Below are positions 6,758 through 15,998 of a stretch of 64,000 bases of DNA, in pieces; position 1 is the stretch's first letter; every line of letters starts with the position of its first letter. Below the pieces are notes generated by a model. That model was not told the DNA's origin, ran no database searches, and saw only the letters and a list, made by a program, of their open reading frames with translations. The stretch is taken from assembly GCA_947496355.1 (NCBI GenBank), contig CANMCO010000001.1:558001-622000 (forward strand). Reading direction: 5' to 3'. Position numbers and translations under genes: made by a program. This DNA is from an uncultured Aquimarina sp. (GTDB lineage: Bacteria; Bacteroidota; Bacteroidia; Flavobacteriales; Flavobacteriaceae).

Positions 6758-9397
6758 TTAGAACTTATAACTTAAGCTTGCGTTATAAGTAATACCATTG
6801 GTGTAAAGAAATCCAAAATCATCAGAAGACTGCAATCTTACTTCGTTAAAAGCATTATATACATTCCCTCTAAAAACTAAATTACTGTTGTCAAACTTAA
6901 AGTCATAGGTTAGACCAAAATCTGTAAGAGAGTATGGTTTAACTTTTCCAACGTTTTGAGTTTGCAAACCTCTTGAATCTGGATCATCCAAATAGTGCTC
7001 TGCATAGTAGTTTACATTTGCATCTATAGATAAACCAGTGATCACTCTAACCTTGGTTCCTAAACCGGCAGTAAACTGTGGTGCAGTATCTACTTTTACT
7101 CCATTTAAATCAAGACCTGCTTCTGTAGAGATCAACTCATTAGTGTCATCATTAAAAGTTTGTTTTGATATTTCACCATTAAATCTCCAAGAAGCTCCAG
7201 AAACATAACCTTTTATATCCAGCCAATTAGTAGCTTTGTACGCTAGCTCTAATTCTGCACCAGTGTGAATTTGATTTACACCTCTATCAAAAATATTAAG
7301 GAAGATATCATCTGTATCATCATCAGGTGTTTCGTTTTCGTCTACTCCAGATGATATAATTGCACGATTGTCCCAATTTGTATAATATGCATTGAAGTTA
7401 ATTTGTAATCCTCTTATTTTAAAACGATATCCAGCTTCAACACCAAGAATATCTTCATTATCTACTTCTGGCTCCACCAAATCGTTCGATACTCTAATTT
7501 GTCGAAATATATTATCTAAAAAAGGTTGTCTTGAGTAATACCCTGAATTGACAAATAATGTATGCGTATCATCAATAGTATATCCAAACCCTCCCTTAAG
7601 ATTATATCCTATTTTGTTTACTAAATCAGAATCTCCCGGATCAAAAAATCGTTCTTCTCTTTTAAAAGATTGATTTGAAACGGCTCCTTGAAAGAAAGCA
7701 CTAAATTTATCTCCTGAATATTCGATTTGCGAAAACACACCTTGATAATTAATGTTTTCAGAATAGTCAAAATCAATACGTTGATCTTCATCAGCAAAAT
7801 TAAATAATGCTGCCCAAGGATTTGAGTCATAAGATTCAGTTACTACACGACCATCAGGACGATCATTTGCCCATCCTTGAAGACCATGAAAATCTGTAAT
7901 TTGTCTAAAATGATCTCCACGATATAATCTAAAATCTACTCCTACATTCCAAGAAAATTCTTCAGTAAGTTCTGTATTAAAATTAGAAATCAATCCATAC
8001 CACTGGTGATTGTTTACTGAGTTTCTTCTTACGTAACCTATAGAGTTTCGTGCATCTTCAACACCTATTCCTCCAGCAATGTCTAGGTTTCTCTGCTCGG
8101 TATTAAAGAAATCAATTTGTCCTATTAGCGGCCCGTCTCCATCTGGGTCATCTGTCCTAACCGCTCTTGCTCCTCTAGGTCCTATTGATCCTCCACGTCC
8201 CCAAGAAGCGTATAAAACAGAAGATAATGTAGATTTATCGCTAATGTTCCAATCCCAGTTTAAGTTAGTTACTGGTTTGTGGTAGTAATTTCCTCTTTCT
8301 GTATCAATGTCAGAAGTATATTGTCCTTGGCTTCCTACAGTTGCATCAAAATCGGCAGAATATCCCCAATTCTGATTGAATCTTGAATTTGCCTCGAACC
8401 TTTCTGGGTTACTTTGAGAAAATCGTTGTCCGTGGGATTGTGGTGCTCCTGTAACCAAGAAATTAAAAGAGTGCTCATCATTTGGCTTATATCCAGCAGC
8501 AAAATAGTAATTCTGCCCCTGACCAAAAGTACCTTCAGCGTACTTTCTATGTGCTTGCCAGTAGTCTACCAATACAGAAAAAGCCCATCCTTTGTCATTC
8601 ATCCCAGTATCGTAAGCTAAAGTTCCCTTTGCGTAACTATCGTTAGCTCCTAAGAATCTAACAAAACCACCTTTATTTCTGTCAGCAGCTTTCATAACAA
8701 TGTTTACAGTACCTCCTACAGAAGAAATAGCTAGTTTAGAAGATCCTAAACCTCTTTGAACTTGTACCGCGGTAGCAATATCTGCAATACCTGCCCAGTT
8801 AGACCAAAATACTCTACCATCCTCCTGTGAGTTGATAGGTTGACCATTTAAAAGTATAGCTGTATTTGTGTCATCAAAACCTCTTACGAATAAAGCACCA
8901 TCACCAAATCCAGTTTGGTTGGATACAAATACAGAAGGGGTGTTTTTAATAACTTCTGGTAGCTCAACATTTCCCACCGCTTTTTCCTGTATTTCATTAG
9001 CGGTTACTGTAGAAACTGCTATAGGCGTTTTTCTATCATCTGCTAAATCGATAACTCCGGTACCTACGATAATAATTTCTTCAAGAGAATTATCAAGATT
9101 TAAAGTAATAGTTCCTAGATCCTGGTCTCCATTAGTTACATCATAAGCGATGTTTTTAGAACCAAATCCTACATAAGAAACATTGATTGTTCCTGTAGGA
9201 GCATCTACTTGAAGTGAAAATTTACCATCAAAATCTGATGATGTTCCGTTTGAAGTACGTAATTGAATTACGTTTGCTCCCGGTAATGGTGCATTTGATT
9301 CACCATCAAAAATTGTTCCTGTTACTACTCCCTGAGCATACGTTTCCCCAACGAATGCAATAAGGATTACAACAAATAATAATGTAATCTTTTTCAT
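6758..9397 (-). CDS. TonB-dependent receptor with carboxypeptidase-regulatory-like N-terminus
   Basis: 879 residues. The signal peptide ends at ETYAQ (about residue 21), followed by a CarboxypepD_reg-like domain (about 22-105; GTIFDGESNAPLPGANV, DFDGKFSL). The plug starts near IIIVGTGVIDLADDRKTPIA and includes LFVRGFDDTNTAILLNGQP. A 22-strand barrel then ends in the aromatic SYKF, as outer-membrane proteins do. It imports a ligand across the outer membrane using TonB energy. Plug and barrel look like ferric-siderophore-type receptors, but no SusD partner or siderophore gene is adjacent, so the substrate is open. It is monocistronic, with a terminator at 6701-6738. Confidence 0.93.
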   Translation of the reverse strand: MKKITLLFVVILIAFVGETYAQGVVTGTIFDGESNAPLPGANVIQLRTSNGTSSDFDGKFSLQVDAPTGTINVSYVGFGSKNIAYDVTNGDQDLGTITLNLDNSLEEIIIVGTGVIDLADDRKTPIAVSTVTANEIQEKAVGNVELPEVIKNTPSVFVSNQTGFGDGALFVRGFDDTNTAILLNGQPINSQEDGRVFWSNWAGIADIATAVQVQRGLGSSKLAISSVGGTVNIVMKAADRNKGGFVRFLGANDSYAKGTLAYDTGMNDKGWAFSVLVDYWQAHRKYAEGTFGQGQNYYFAAGYKPNDEHSFNFLVTGAPQSHGQRFSQSNPERFEANSRFNQNWGYSADFDATVGSQGQYTSDIDTERGNYYHKPVTNLNWDWNISDKSTLSSVLYASWGRGGSIGPRGARAVRTDDPDGDGPLIGQIDFFNTEQRNLDIAGGIGVEDARNSIGYVRRNSVNNHQWYGLISNFNTELTEEFSWNVGVDFRLYRGDHFRQITDFHGLQGWANDRPDGRVVTESYDSNPWAALFNFADEDQRIDFDYSENINYQGVFSQIEYSGDKFSAFFQGAVSNQSFKREERFFDPGDSDLVNKIGYNLKGGFGYTIDDTHTLFVNSGYYSRQPFLDNIFRQIRVSNDLVEPEVDNEDILGVEAGYRFKIRGLQINFNAYYTNWDNRAIISSGVDENETPDDDTDDIFLNIFDRGVNQIHTGAELELAYKATNWLDIKGYVSGASWRFNGEISKQTFNDDTNELISTEAGLDLNGVKVDTAPQFTAGLGTKVRVITGLSIDANVNYYAEHYLDDPDSRGLQTQNVGKVKPYSLTDFGLTYDFKFDNSNLVFRGNVYNAFNEVRLQSSDDFGFLYTNGITYNASLSYKF

Positions 9398-9638
9398 TAT
9401 AAAAGAATTGAGTTAATTAATCGCCGCAAAAGAACGAATCTTTATGCAAACTAAGTTTAAGTTAATGTTAAGAGTTTTTAACAAAAAAACCATCGTTCAA
9501 ATGTAAAAGTATTTTGCAATTATATTGGTTATCAACCGATTGAAGATATCCAAAAGTTATTAACTAAAGAAATGTTAATTAATATTGCCTTTTTTGTTGC
9601 AACTTTTAGGCTGATTAAAGGTCAAAAAATCGAAATAG

Positions 9639-9670
9639 CCCCCTAAATATTGTTTTTAAGGGGTTGTTTT
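9639..9670 (-). terminator. Possible terminator after pgi
   Basis: CCCCCTAAA (9639-9647) and TTTAAGGGG (9655-9663) form a 9-bp stem with one mismatch, directly after the pgi stop on the minus strand. The T-rich tail is better on the plus side than on the minus side. Weak call. Confidence 0.35.
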
Positions 9671-11310
9671 TATTTGTTTAGATATTTTTTTAATAATACT
9701 TGAGTAGAAGAATCGTGATCAGAAATTTCGGAATTGTTAATTTCTTCTAAAATTTTTGTTGCTAATTGCTTACCTAATTCTACACCCCATTGGTCATAGC
9801 TAAAGATATTCCAAATTATACCTTGTACAAAAATGCGTTGTTCGTACATTGATACTAGTGCGCCAAGACTTTTAGGTGTTAGTTTATCAATTAAAACAGT
9901 TGTAGTAGGTTTGTTTCCCGTAAAAACTTTAAATGGTAATAACCGCTTTAGTTTTTCTTCAGATAGTTTTTTTGAGCTAAGTTCCTCGAGTACTTCAGCT
10001 TCGGTTTTACCATTCATTAAGGCTTCAGTTTGCGCAAAGAAATTGGCCATCAATTTGTCTTGATGATCCTGATCATTAAACAGTGAATTTTTAAACCCAA
10101 TAAATTCTGCAGGAATCAATTTGGTTCCCTGGTGAATTAATTGAAAAAAAGCGTGCTGAGCATTGGTGCCTGGCTCTCCCCAGATAATAGTCCCGGTTTG
10201 ATAATCAACTGGATTACCATTACGATCTACGCTCTTACCATTACTTTCCATAATTCCTTGTTGAAGATAGGCTGGTAGTCTATGTAGATATTGAGAATAA
10301 GGGATAATAGCTTCACTTTCGGCATTAAAGAAATTATTATACCAAACACTTAGCATCCCTAGGATCACCGGTATATTGTCTTCAAAAGGGGTTGTTTTGA
10401 AATGTTCATCCATCTCATGAGCTCCTTCTAATAGTGCTTCAAAACTATCGTATCCTACAGAAAGACTAATAGATAAACCAACGGCACTCCAAAGTGAAAA
10501 ACGACCGCCCACCCAGTCCCATAGCGGGAAAATATTTTCTTCGGCTATTCCAAAATTGGTGACATTAGGAATATTACTAGATACTGCTGCAAAGTGTTTG
10601 CTTACGGCATCTTTTGGAGCATGTTTTGTGAACCAGTTTCTTGCTGTGGTCGCATTAGATAATGTTTCCTGAGTAGAGAATGTTTTAGATACTACAACAA
10701 ATAAAGTAGTTTCGGGATCAAGTCCTTTTAGGTTTTGGTGTACATGATCTCCGTCTACATTAGAGATAAAATGCACCTTAAGATGATTCTTGTAAAATTC
10801 TAATGATTCCGTTATCATAGCCGGACCAAGGTCGGATCCACCAATGCCTATATTTACGATATCGGTAAAAGCTTTACCGGTATGCCCTTTTAGATCACCA
10901 GAAATCACCTGATTACTGAATTTTTTTATTTTTTCTTTAACCGCATTAACTTCAGGAATGACGTTTTTGCCATCAACTTGTATATTGTTACTAGATGGAA
11001 CTCGTAGTGCGGTATGTAGTACTGCTCGTTCTTCTGTTTCGTTAATTACATCTCCTTCAAAATACTGTTTTATAGCTTGATCAAGCTTTACCTCCTTAGC
11101 TAGCTCTAGTAATAGATTTTTTGTGGTTTGATCTATTCTATTTTTAGAATAATCAATATAAAAATCTTTCCAGGCTATAGAAAAAAGATCTGCACGAGAA
11201 GGATCTTGAGCAAAGAGTTCTTTTAGATGTGTATTTTTTATATTCTCATAATGGGATTTTAATGCTTCCCATGCTTTTGTGGTGGTAGGGTTAATAGTTG
11301 GTAATGCCAT
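9670..11310 (-). CDS. pgi: Glucose-6-phosphate isomerase
   Basis: 546 residues, the normal length for the long bacterial/eukaryotic Pgi type. It interconverts glucose-6-phosphate and fructose-6-phosphate in glycolysis and gluconeogenesis. Signatures: [12 protein letters not shown], the phosphate-binding [11 protein letters not shown], the active-site MESNGKSV, and the C-terminal [18 protein letters not shown]. It is the last gene of the minus-strand run and starts one base after the M23 peptidase stop, so the two are probably translationally linked. The link to the aromatic-catabolism genes is positional, not metabolic. Confidence 0.97.
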   Translation of the reverse strand: MALPTINPTTTKAWEALKSHYENIKNTHLKELFAQDPSRADLFSIAWKDFYIDYSKNRIDQTTKNLLLELAKEVKLDQAIKQYFEGDVINETEERAVLHTALRVPSSNNIQVDGKNVIPEVNAVKEKIKKFSNQVISGDLKGHTGKAFTDIVNIGIGGSDLGPAMITESLEFYKNHLKVHFISNVDGDHVHQNLKGLDPETTLFVVVSKTFSTQETLSNATTARNWFTKHAPKDAVSKHFAAVSSNIPNVTNFGIAEENIFPLWDWVGGRFSLWSAVGLSISLSVGYDSFEALLEGAHEMDEHFKTTPFEDNIPVILGMLSVWYNNFFNAESEAIIPYSQYLHRLPAYLQQGIMESNGKSVDRNGNPVDYQTGTIIWGEPGTNAQHAFFQLIHQGTKLIPAEFIGFKNSLFNDQDHQDKLMANFFAQTEALMNGKTEAEVLEELSSKKLSEEKLKRLLPFKVFTGNKPTTTVLIDKLTPKSLGALVSMYEQRIFVQGIIWNIFSYDQWGVELGKQLATKILEEINNSEISDHDSSTQVLLKKYLNK

Positions 11311-11311
11311 T

Positions 11312-12565
11312 TTATAAAATTTCTTGTGGTTTAAATTGAATACTATCTAATGTGGTTTTTATGGGTTCTATGTAGTTGAAAAATTTAGGTCGTAGACTAT
11401 CAGACAATGGTTTTGAAGCTGGAAGCTCTTGTTTAAATGGATCGACTTCTCTTCCGTTTTTCCAAAATCTATAGCAAACATGAGGCCCTGCGGTATTACC
11501 AGTCATACCAATATATCCTATTACATCTCCTTGTCTTACAAATTGCCCTACTTTGACTGCTTGTCTACTCATATGTAAATATTGTGTATCATAAGTAGCG
11601 TTATGTCTTATTTTCACATATTTTCCGTTACCGCCTCTACGTTCTGATTTGGTTACAATACCATCTGCCGTAGCTAGTATAGGTGTTCCGATCGGCGCAG
11701 CAAAGTCGGTTCCTCTATGTGGTCTTACTTTGTTGCCATAATATTTTATTCTACGTCTAAGGTTGTATCTGGAAGAAATTCTGCTGAATTTTACAGGAGC
11801 AGTAAGAAACGCTCTACGCAAGTTATTAGCTTCTTCGTCAAAATAATCAATTGCGCCATTTATAGAATCATCTTCAAATCTAAAGGCATAAATTGGTTTA
11901 CCTATGTGTTCAAAATAAGAAGCTTTAACTTGATCTATTCCTGCAGGAATGGTATCGTCAATAAATTTTTCGGTATATATCACCTTAAATCGATCTCCTG
12001 CCTGAAGTCTAGTAAAATCAATAGTCCAGGCATATACATCTGCCATGTCATATGCTACCAGGATATTTAAATCTTGGTCATCAAAAGTTTGCATCAAACT
12101 ACTGTTAATAACTCCAGAAGCCATTTTTTCTACAAGTTTTACAGGTTTTTTTCGTTTTTTGGCAATTATACTGTCTCTAAAATCAATTACAGTGTAATCT
12201 ATTTTATTGTTTTGATAAACAAATACCTGTGCTTGTTCTGTAGTGTCTTTTGATTTAAGTAGCATATATGGCTTTCCTGCCATAATTCTTGCTACGTTGA
12301 AAGTGTCTTTAATGGTATTGGTAATTTCAAATACTTTGGCTCTGCTTATGCCGTGAGTATCCATAATGGCTCCAAAACTATCTCCAGGTCGTATCGTATC
12401 CTTAACAACATTAAAATCATTTAGGATATAACCAAATTCCTTAATAACCGGAGGCGCTTTTTTTTCCTCAATTACTTCAGGAGTTATAATTTTTGCTTCT
12501 TTTTTTTCTTTCTGACATGAAAATAATACTACCACAAGTAGTAGCAAGTAACCTATATGCTTCAA
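11312..12565 (-). CDS. M23 family peptidoglycan endopeptidase, lipoprotein
   Basis: 417 residues. [11 protein letters not shown] is a lipoprotein signal with C17 as the lipidated residue, so the protein is anchored in the envelope. The C-terminal LytM/M23 domain has [20 protein letters not shown] and HVCYRFW, supplying the His/Asp zinc ligands of an active lysostaphin-type enzyme. The middle (about 80-250) resembles the OapA/LysM-like linker of DD-endopeptidases. The start is a TTG at 12565: no in-frame ATG exists before the upstream stop of the TDO gene, only 12 bases away. It probably cleaves peptidoglycan cross-links. Confidence 0.9.
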   Translation of the reverse strand: MKHIGYLLLLVVVLFSCQKEKKEAKIITPEVIEEKKAPPVIKEFGYILNDFNVVKDTIRPGDSFGAIMDTHGISRAKVFEITNTIKDTFNVARIMAGKPYMLLKSKDTTEQAQVFVYQNNKIDYTVIDFRDSIIAKKRKKPVKLVEKMASGVINSSLMQTFDDQDLNILVAYDMADVYAWTIDFTRLQAGDRFKVIYTEKFIDDTIPAGIDQVKASYFEHIGKPIYAFRFEDDSINGAIDYFDEEANNLRRAFLTAPVKFSRISSRYNLRRRIKYYGNKVRPHRGTDFAAPIGTPILATADGIVTKSERRGGNGKYVKIRHNATYDTQYLHMSRQAVKVGQFVRQGDVIGYIGMTGNTAGPHVCYRFWKNGREVDPFKQELPASKPLSDSLRPKFFNYIEPIKTTLDSIQFKPQEIL

Positions 12566-12577
12566 CTGACGACTATT

Positions 12578-13543
12578 TTATTTTGCGGTATTAAATTGAT
12601 GAGCAACCCATTGCTGACCCCAGTTTTCTTTTTCTTCTTCGCTCCAAAGATTAGGAAAAAACATAATCCTTTGAAAGCTAGGAGGTAAAAAGCTTTTCCA
12701 GTTTGTTCCCCCGGTGGCCAAAACTTCGCCTTTCTCTTTGTTGAGATACCTAAAGGCGGCACCCATATGCATTAATAACCAATTAATATTCACATTGGTG
12801 TCAAAAGTACGTAATGCTTCGATAAGGTGCACATTATTTTGTTCTTTTTCTGGTAGTTCTAGGTATTTATGAAAGATTGTACTGTTTTTAACTTGTTTTG
12901 CAATACGCATCATTCTTGGTGTGTATCGATATTCAAATTGTTTAAGAGTAAGTGTTTTTTCTCCTGTTTTCCTATCTGTAGCACCAGATTTCCAGTATAA
13001 ATGTTCGAATACTTTGCCTAAAGAATCTTCTTCAGAAAACTGATCTCTTTCCTTGCTGCTTACAAGATGAGCAAGGGGAGTAGCATAAATTTCGATAAGT
13101 CTATACTGTACAGATTGAAACCCACTTGCAGGAAGAAGAGACATCCTATATTTAAGAAACTGCTCTCTATCCATCCCTTTGATCATTACATCGAAAGAGT
13201 TAATCAAAACCCTGAAGTAACGATTTACACGGTCCAGTTTTTCAGTAAAAAATGTGGCTGTTTGTAATTTATCATCAATTATTTGCTTGAGCTCATGTAT
13301 GATTAGCTTAAAATAAAGCTCTGTAATTTGATGATAGGTGATAAAAATTTCTTCATCAGGAAAATGAGTTCTGGGAATTTGCAGACTTAATAGTGTGTCT
13401 AGATGTATATAATCCCAATATGTTAGATATCGATCGTGAAGTAAGCCATCTAGATAAGATCCTAGGTCTTGTCCTGAGTTTTGAAATTTTTTCTCTAATT
13501 GCTTTATTTTTTCGGCAATTTCTGGTTTTATGGGTTCGGTCAT
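12578..13543 (-). CDS. Tryptophan 2,3-dioxygenase family protein
   Basis: 321 residues. The haem enzyme of this family opens the tryptophan indole ring to N-formylkynurenine. HFPDEEIFITYHQITELYFK carries the distal H71 and the family E/L-F-K pattern. The C-terminal WLLMHMGAAFRYL and LATGGTNWKSFLPPSF match the region binding haem and substrate (GTGGSSG-like loop). It is longer and more divergent than E-type TDO, as is common for the flavobacterial branch. Its ATG overlaps the stop of the DUF3108 gene by one base (TAATG). No kynureninase or formamidase gene is in the window. Confidence 0.88.
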   Translation of the reverse strand: MTEPIKPEIAEKIKQLEKKFQNSGQDLGSYLDGLLHDRYLTYWDYIHLDTLLSLQIPRTHFPDEEIFITYHQITELYFKLIIHELKQIIDDKLQTATFFTEKLDRVNRYFRVLINSFDVMIKGMDREQFLKYRMSLLPASGFQSVQYRLIEIYATPLAHLVSSKERDQFSEEDSLGKVFEHLYWKSGATDRKTGEKTLTLKQFEYRYTPRMMRIAKQVKNSTIFHKYLELPEKEQNNVHLIEALRTFDTNVNINWLLMHMGAAFRYLNKEKGEVLATGGTNWKSFLPPSFQRIMFFPNLWSEEEKENWGQQWVAHQFNTAK

Positions 13544-14322
13544 TAATCTACTACAATTTTAAACGGATGTTTAAGTCCTTTAAATGCATGTAAATCTGCA
13601 TCTATAGAGCCTACTAATATATCAGCTTTGATTTTTACTGGCATACGGTTATCATCATCACTTACCCAAACGGTCATACTTTCTTCTTCTTTAAAAATAC
13701 GCTCTGCCTGAACATAAGGTCTGAATTTTAAACATGCAATTTTGCCCATTTTAGTCTTAATTACCTCTCGTCCTAAGAATTTTAACTTAAACAAGTAATT
13801 TTCATTGTCAAAAAACATATTTACATATTGCTCGTCTCCTACTTTTAATGAAGATGTTTCAATAGTGTTACGCAGGTAATAAAAAGAAGACATCATGTCT
13901 TGCACGTTAGACTTTATAGAAAAGCTTTTTTTTGTGTTGTATTTTTTGTTGAAAACCTGTGCTTTATTTTCACTATGATCAAAATTAATTTCTATGTCCT
14001 TTGTGTGTCCACCTTCGTTTATTTTTCGAATAAATCGATATGGCTTTACTTCTTTCTTATCGATATAACTTTCATAGTAATCTTCTACCTTAAAAAATAG
14101 ACTTAAAACTCCCGAAGATTTACCTGTACCAATTACATGGTGAACCGGTACATTATCTATGGTGTCATCTTTAACTTCTAAAGTAGCATAACTTGCAGTA
14201 AAAATCCCGTAATGGATTCTAAATTGAAACCATTCTCCAGAATCAAACGCACTATGGTTTTCCTGTGCAATGGCAGGAATTGCAACAAGTAATACTAGAA
14301 ATAATGAAACAAGCTTTTTCAT
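13543..14322 (-). CDS. DUF3108 domain-containing exported protein
   Basis: 259 residues with a signal peptide (MKKLVSLFLVLLVAIPAIAQ). The rest is beta-rich and matches the DUF3108 pattern, with VKPYRFIRKINEGGHTKDIEINF and VWVSDDDNRMPVKIKADILVGSIDADL near the end. The family has no established function; an envelope lipid- or ligand-binding fold is guesswork. It overlaps the TDO start by one base, so expression of the two is coupled. No membrane anchor or lipobox is visible. Confidence 0.85.
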   Translation of the reverse strand: MKKLVSLFLVLLVAIPAIAQENHSAFDSGEWFQFRIHYGIFTASYATLEVKDDTIDNVPVHHVIGTGKSSGVLSLFFKVEDYYESYIDKKEVKPYRFIRKINEGGHTKDIEINFDHSENKAQVFNKKYNTKKSFSIKSNVQDMMSSFYYLRNTIETSSLKVGDEQYVNMFFDNENYLFKLKFLGREVIKTKMGKIACLKFRPYVQAERIFKEEESMTVWVSDDDNRMPVKIKADILVGSIDADLHAFKGLKHPFKIVVD

Positions 14323-14449
14323 AGTTCAGGGTATTGTTATTAATTGATATTCATATAATTAGTTACATGATTACAATATCCATTCCAAAAGTACTATTTA
14401 ATATAATGAGATAAAAATCAATAACGTTATCAAATATATAAATGTAAAC

Positions 14450-14480
14450 AAAAAAGAGAGCCACCACAGCTCTCTTTTTT
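14450..14480. terminator. Bidirectional rho-independent terminator
   Basis: AAAAAAGAGAGC and GCTCTCTTTTTT form a 12-bp A/T-flanked stem around a 7-base loop. It could end minus-strand transcription from HPPD, 240 bases upstream, and so separate HGD-HPPD from the DUF3108-TDO-M23-pgi run. Confidence 0.8.
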
Positions 14481-14532
14481 ACTTTTATTAACCAACTAAA
14501 AACTTAAATTATGAGAATAATTATTGTTTTAG

Positions 14533-14560
14533 ATATAAGCAGTAACCACTCTGCTTATAT
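14533..14560. repeat. Perfect 10-bp inverted repeat (8-base loop)
   Basis: ATATAAGCAG (14533-14542) and CTGCTTATAT (14551-14560) are exact reverse complements around TAACCACT. No T-tract follows directly on either strand, so an operator or processed-RNA hairpin is as likely as a terminator. The 14-base palindrome ATATTTGCAAATAT (14557-14570) overlaps its right arm. Confidence 0.5.
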
Positions 14561-14720
14561 TTGCAAATATGTGATTTTTTTGAATAATTATCAATCGAAA
14601 ACGTTTTTTTATTATGAATTTTAACAAAAACTTATAAAAATAATCACAATATTCTAATATATCCAAGATATTAACACGGTTAATTGAGAATTATTAAAAG
14701 TGCTGAATATCAATTTATTT

Positions 14721-15860
14721 TTATAAAGTTCCCCTTTGTTCTTGTTCTCTTTCTATCGCTTCAAATAAAGCCTTAAAATTGCCTTTTCCAAAGGATTGTG
14801 CTCCTTTACGCTGGATAATTTCGAAAAACATCGTTGGGCGATCCAATATAGGTTTTGTGAATATTTGTAACAGATACCCTTCATCATCCCGATCGATTAA
14901 GATTCCTAATTCTTTTAGTGGGGCAAGATCCTCATCAATTTCACCAACTCTATCTAAAACAGTATCATAATAACTTGCAGGAACGGTAAGAAAATCTACT
15001 CCCCGTTTTTGAAGTGTTGAAACTGTCTCGATAATATTATCGGTTGCTAATGCCATATGTTGCACACCAGCACCATTATAGAAGTCAATATACTCTTCAA
15101 TCTGAGATTTTTTTCTTCCCTCTGCAGGTTCATTTATTGGAAATTTAATTCTACCATTTCCGTTACTCATTACTTTACTCATTAAAGCAGTATATTCTGT
15201 AGAAATATCTTTATCATCAAAAGATACTAATTGAGCAAACCCCATGACTTTAGCATAAAATTCACACCATTTATTCATTTCATTCCAGCCTACGTTTCCA
15301 ACCATATGATCAATGAATTTAAGACCGGCAGATTCTGTTTTATAAGGTTTGTTCCATGGCATATACCCAGGTAAGAATGTTCCGTGATAATCTTTTCGTT
15401 CTACGAAAATATGCACAGTTTCTCCATAGGTATGGATTCCCGAAAATACTACTCGACCATTCTCATCTTCTTCTACTGTAGGTGCCATATATGATTCAGC
15501 ACCACGTTTTACTGTTTCTTCATAGCTTTTGGTAGCATCATCTACCCAAAGGGCTACTACTTTTACGCCATCTCCATGGGCATTGATATGTTTATTTATG
15601 TCTCCATCAGGTTGTAAAGGAGAAGTAAGTATTAATCGTATTTTATCTTGTTGTAATACATATGAAACACTATCCTTGCGGCCAGTTTCTAATCCGGCAT
15701 AGGCAATTGGTTGAAACCCCCATGCTGTTTGATAATAATAGGCCGCTTGTTTGGCATTACCTACATAAAGCTCGACATAATCGGTTCCTAAAAGTGGTAG
15801 AAAATCTTCGGCTAATGGATTTACTTTTTCTAAATTCTGAGGTGATATATTAGTTGACAT
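14721..15860 (-). CDS. hppD: 4-Hydroxyphenylpyruvate dioxygenase
   Basis: 379 residues, two VOC domains. It converts 4-hydroxyphenylpyruvate to homogentisate, the second step of tyrosine breakdown. The iron ligands are visible: H185 (FIDHMVGNV), H268 (VQHMALATDN) and E347 (FFEIIQRKG). The C-terminal helix region QSFGKGNFKALFEAIE is the usual HPPD end. It is followed by a terminator 240 bases on and preceded by a 9-bp palindrome at 15911-15935. HGD, its metabolic successor, is 138 bases upstream on the same strand. Confidence 0.97.
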   Translation of the reverse strand: MSTNISPQNLEKVNPLAEDFLPLLGTDYVELYVGNAKQAAYYYQTAWGFQPIAYAGLETGRKDSVSYVLQQDKIRLILTSPLQPDGDINKHINAHGDGVKVVALWVDDATKSYEETVKRGAESYMAPTVEEDENGRVVFSGIHTYGETVHIFVERKDYHGTFLPGYMPWNKPYKTESAGLKFIDHMVGNVGWNEMNKWCEFYAKVMGFAQLVSFDDKDISTEYTALMSKVMSNGNGRIKFPINEPAEGRKKSQIEEYIDFYNGAGVQHMALATDNIIETVSTLQKRGVDFLTVPASYYDTVLDRVGEIDEDLAPLKELGILIDRDDEGYLLQIFTKPILDRPTMFFEIIQRKGAQSFGKGNFKALFEAIEREQEQRGTL

Positions 15861-15910
15861 TTTGTATAATTTTGTTAATTAGATATGAGAAAAATATGCT
15901 CTCTAAATAT

Positions 15911-15935
15911 ATTAGAGTTAAAAATAAACTCTAAT
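15911..15935. promoter_or_regulatory. Perfect 9-bp palindrome upstream of HPPD, candidate operator
   Basis: ATTAGAGTT (15911-15919) and AACTCTAAT (15927-15935) are exact inverted repeats around AAAAATA, about 50-75 bases before the HPPD start. The position and perfect symmetry suit a repressor or activator site, or a leader hairpin. No regulator gene is adjacent. Confidence 0.45.
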
Positions 15936-15998
15936 TACCACATGGCTCTAAGATGTGGAGTAATGTCTATTCTGAAGTTAAGCATTTTGTATATAAAT

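Larger units (their letters stand above)
14323..14720. other. Non-coding gap with two hairpins
   Basis: 398 bases between the HPPD stop and the DUF3108 start. It holds the terminator at 14450-14480, a perfect 10-bp inverted repeat at 14533-14560 and an overlapping 14-base palindrome at 14557-14570. A 37-codon ATG frame (14511-14624, plus strand) exists but is crossed by the hairpin and looks like chance. The rest is A/T-rich with nothing recognisable. Confidence 0.6.

Noticed and set aside
14511..14624. 37-codon ATG frame downstream of HPPD (MRIIIVLDISSNHSAY...)
   Set aside because: Interrupted by the strong hairpin at 14533-14560, and the composition does not improve after it.
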